DNA of 6,274 nucleotides, from positions 1 to 6,274 of the forward strand of contig CALVVP010000025.1 in assembly GCA_944363895.1 (NCBI GenBank), written 5' to 3'. Both the position numbers and the translations under genes were made by a program. Numbering within the stretch: position 1 is the stretch's first letter; the number at the start of each line of letters is the position of its first letter. The notes under the pieces are model-generated. The model worked only from the letters and a program-made list of their open reading frames with translations, had not been told where the DNA came from and searched no databases. Source of the stretch: an uncultured Bacilli bacterium (GTDB lineage Bacteria; Bacillota_I; Bacilli_A; RF39; UBA660). Of the stretch, positions 6,229-6,274 are shown in pieces.

Positions 6229-6273
6229 CTATTTGCTTCCAATTACTTCATATACATCAGATACCATAATAAC
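6229..6273 (-). CDS. 3' end of an unidentified upstream gene (partial)
   Basis: One minus-strand frame is open from the window edge to a TAG at 6229-6231, giving 14 residues ending MVSDVYEVIGSK. The stop touches the ftsE Shine-Dalgarno site and lies 15 nt before the ftsE start, the spacing expected of an operon partner. The other two frames stop earlier. It is too short to identify, and chance openness over 45 bases cannot be excluded. Confidence 0.4.
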   Translation of the reverse strand, partial: VIMVSDVYEVIGSK

Positions 6274-6274
6274 C

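Overview
The window comes from a very A+T-rich, walled bacterium, most likely a member of the Bacillota. It could be an uncultured Bacilli/RF39-type or Clostridia lineage, but the sequence does not fix the family. The reasons are the extreme A+T content, strong Shine-Dalgarno sites of the GGAGG/AAGGAG type, sigma-A-like promoters, and FtsE/FtsX and RecG proteins of Gram-positive character. Full-length recG, ftsE and ftsX read through with no in-frame TGA, so there is no sign of UGA reassignment. Every supported gene lies on the minus strand, so the window reads from right to left.

Right part (about 6273 to 4505): the last codons of an unidentified upstream gene, then ftsE and ftsX, which overlap. 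Together these two encode the ABC-type complex that couples division or elongation to peptidoglycan hydrolases. An intrinsic terminator follows ftsX, with its stem starting on the very next base after the stop codon. After a gap of about 110 bp with one or two promoter candidates comes recG, the branched-DNA helicase (4504 to 2537).

Middle (2536 to 2247): this is the most interesting non-coding stretch. A textbook sigma-A promoter (TTGACA, 17 bp, TATAAT) directs a free-standing transcript of about 90 nt with roughly half G+C. It has three hairpins, a C-rich unpaired linker and a strong intrinsic terminator. I do not recognise the RNA family. Just beyond the terminator lie two copies of GCCACATAA with an 11-bp period, then an extended -10 promoter for the next operon.

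Left part (2246 to 31): a tight three-gene operon made of a 66-aa protein with a possible winged-helix fold, a 477-aa protein with a PD-(D/E)XK-type nuclease signature, and a 190-aa protein with a C-terminal helix-turn-helix. The last two overlap by 8 bp. None has an obvious housekeeping role. The layout (nuclease flanked by possible DNA-binding proteins, beside arm-site-like repeats, downstream of a small RNA gene) suggests accessory cargo, possibly a defence or element-control module. That is inference. The window ends just past the third gene, so the far boundary of any such element cannot be seen.
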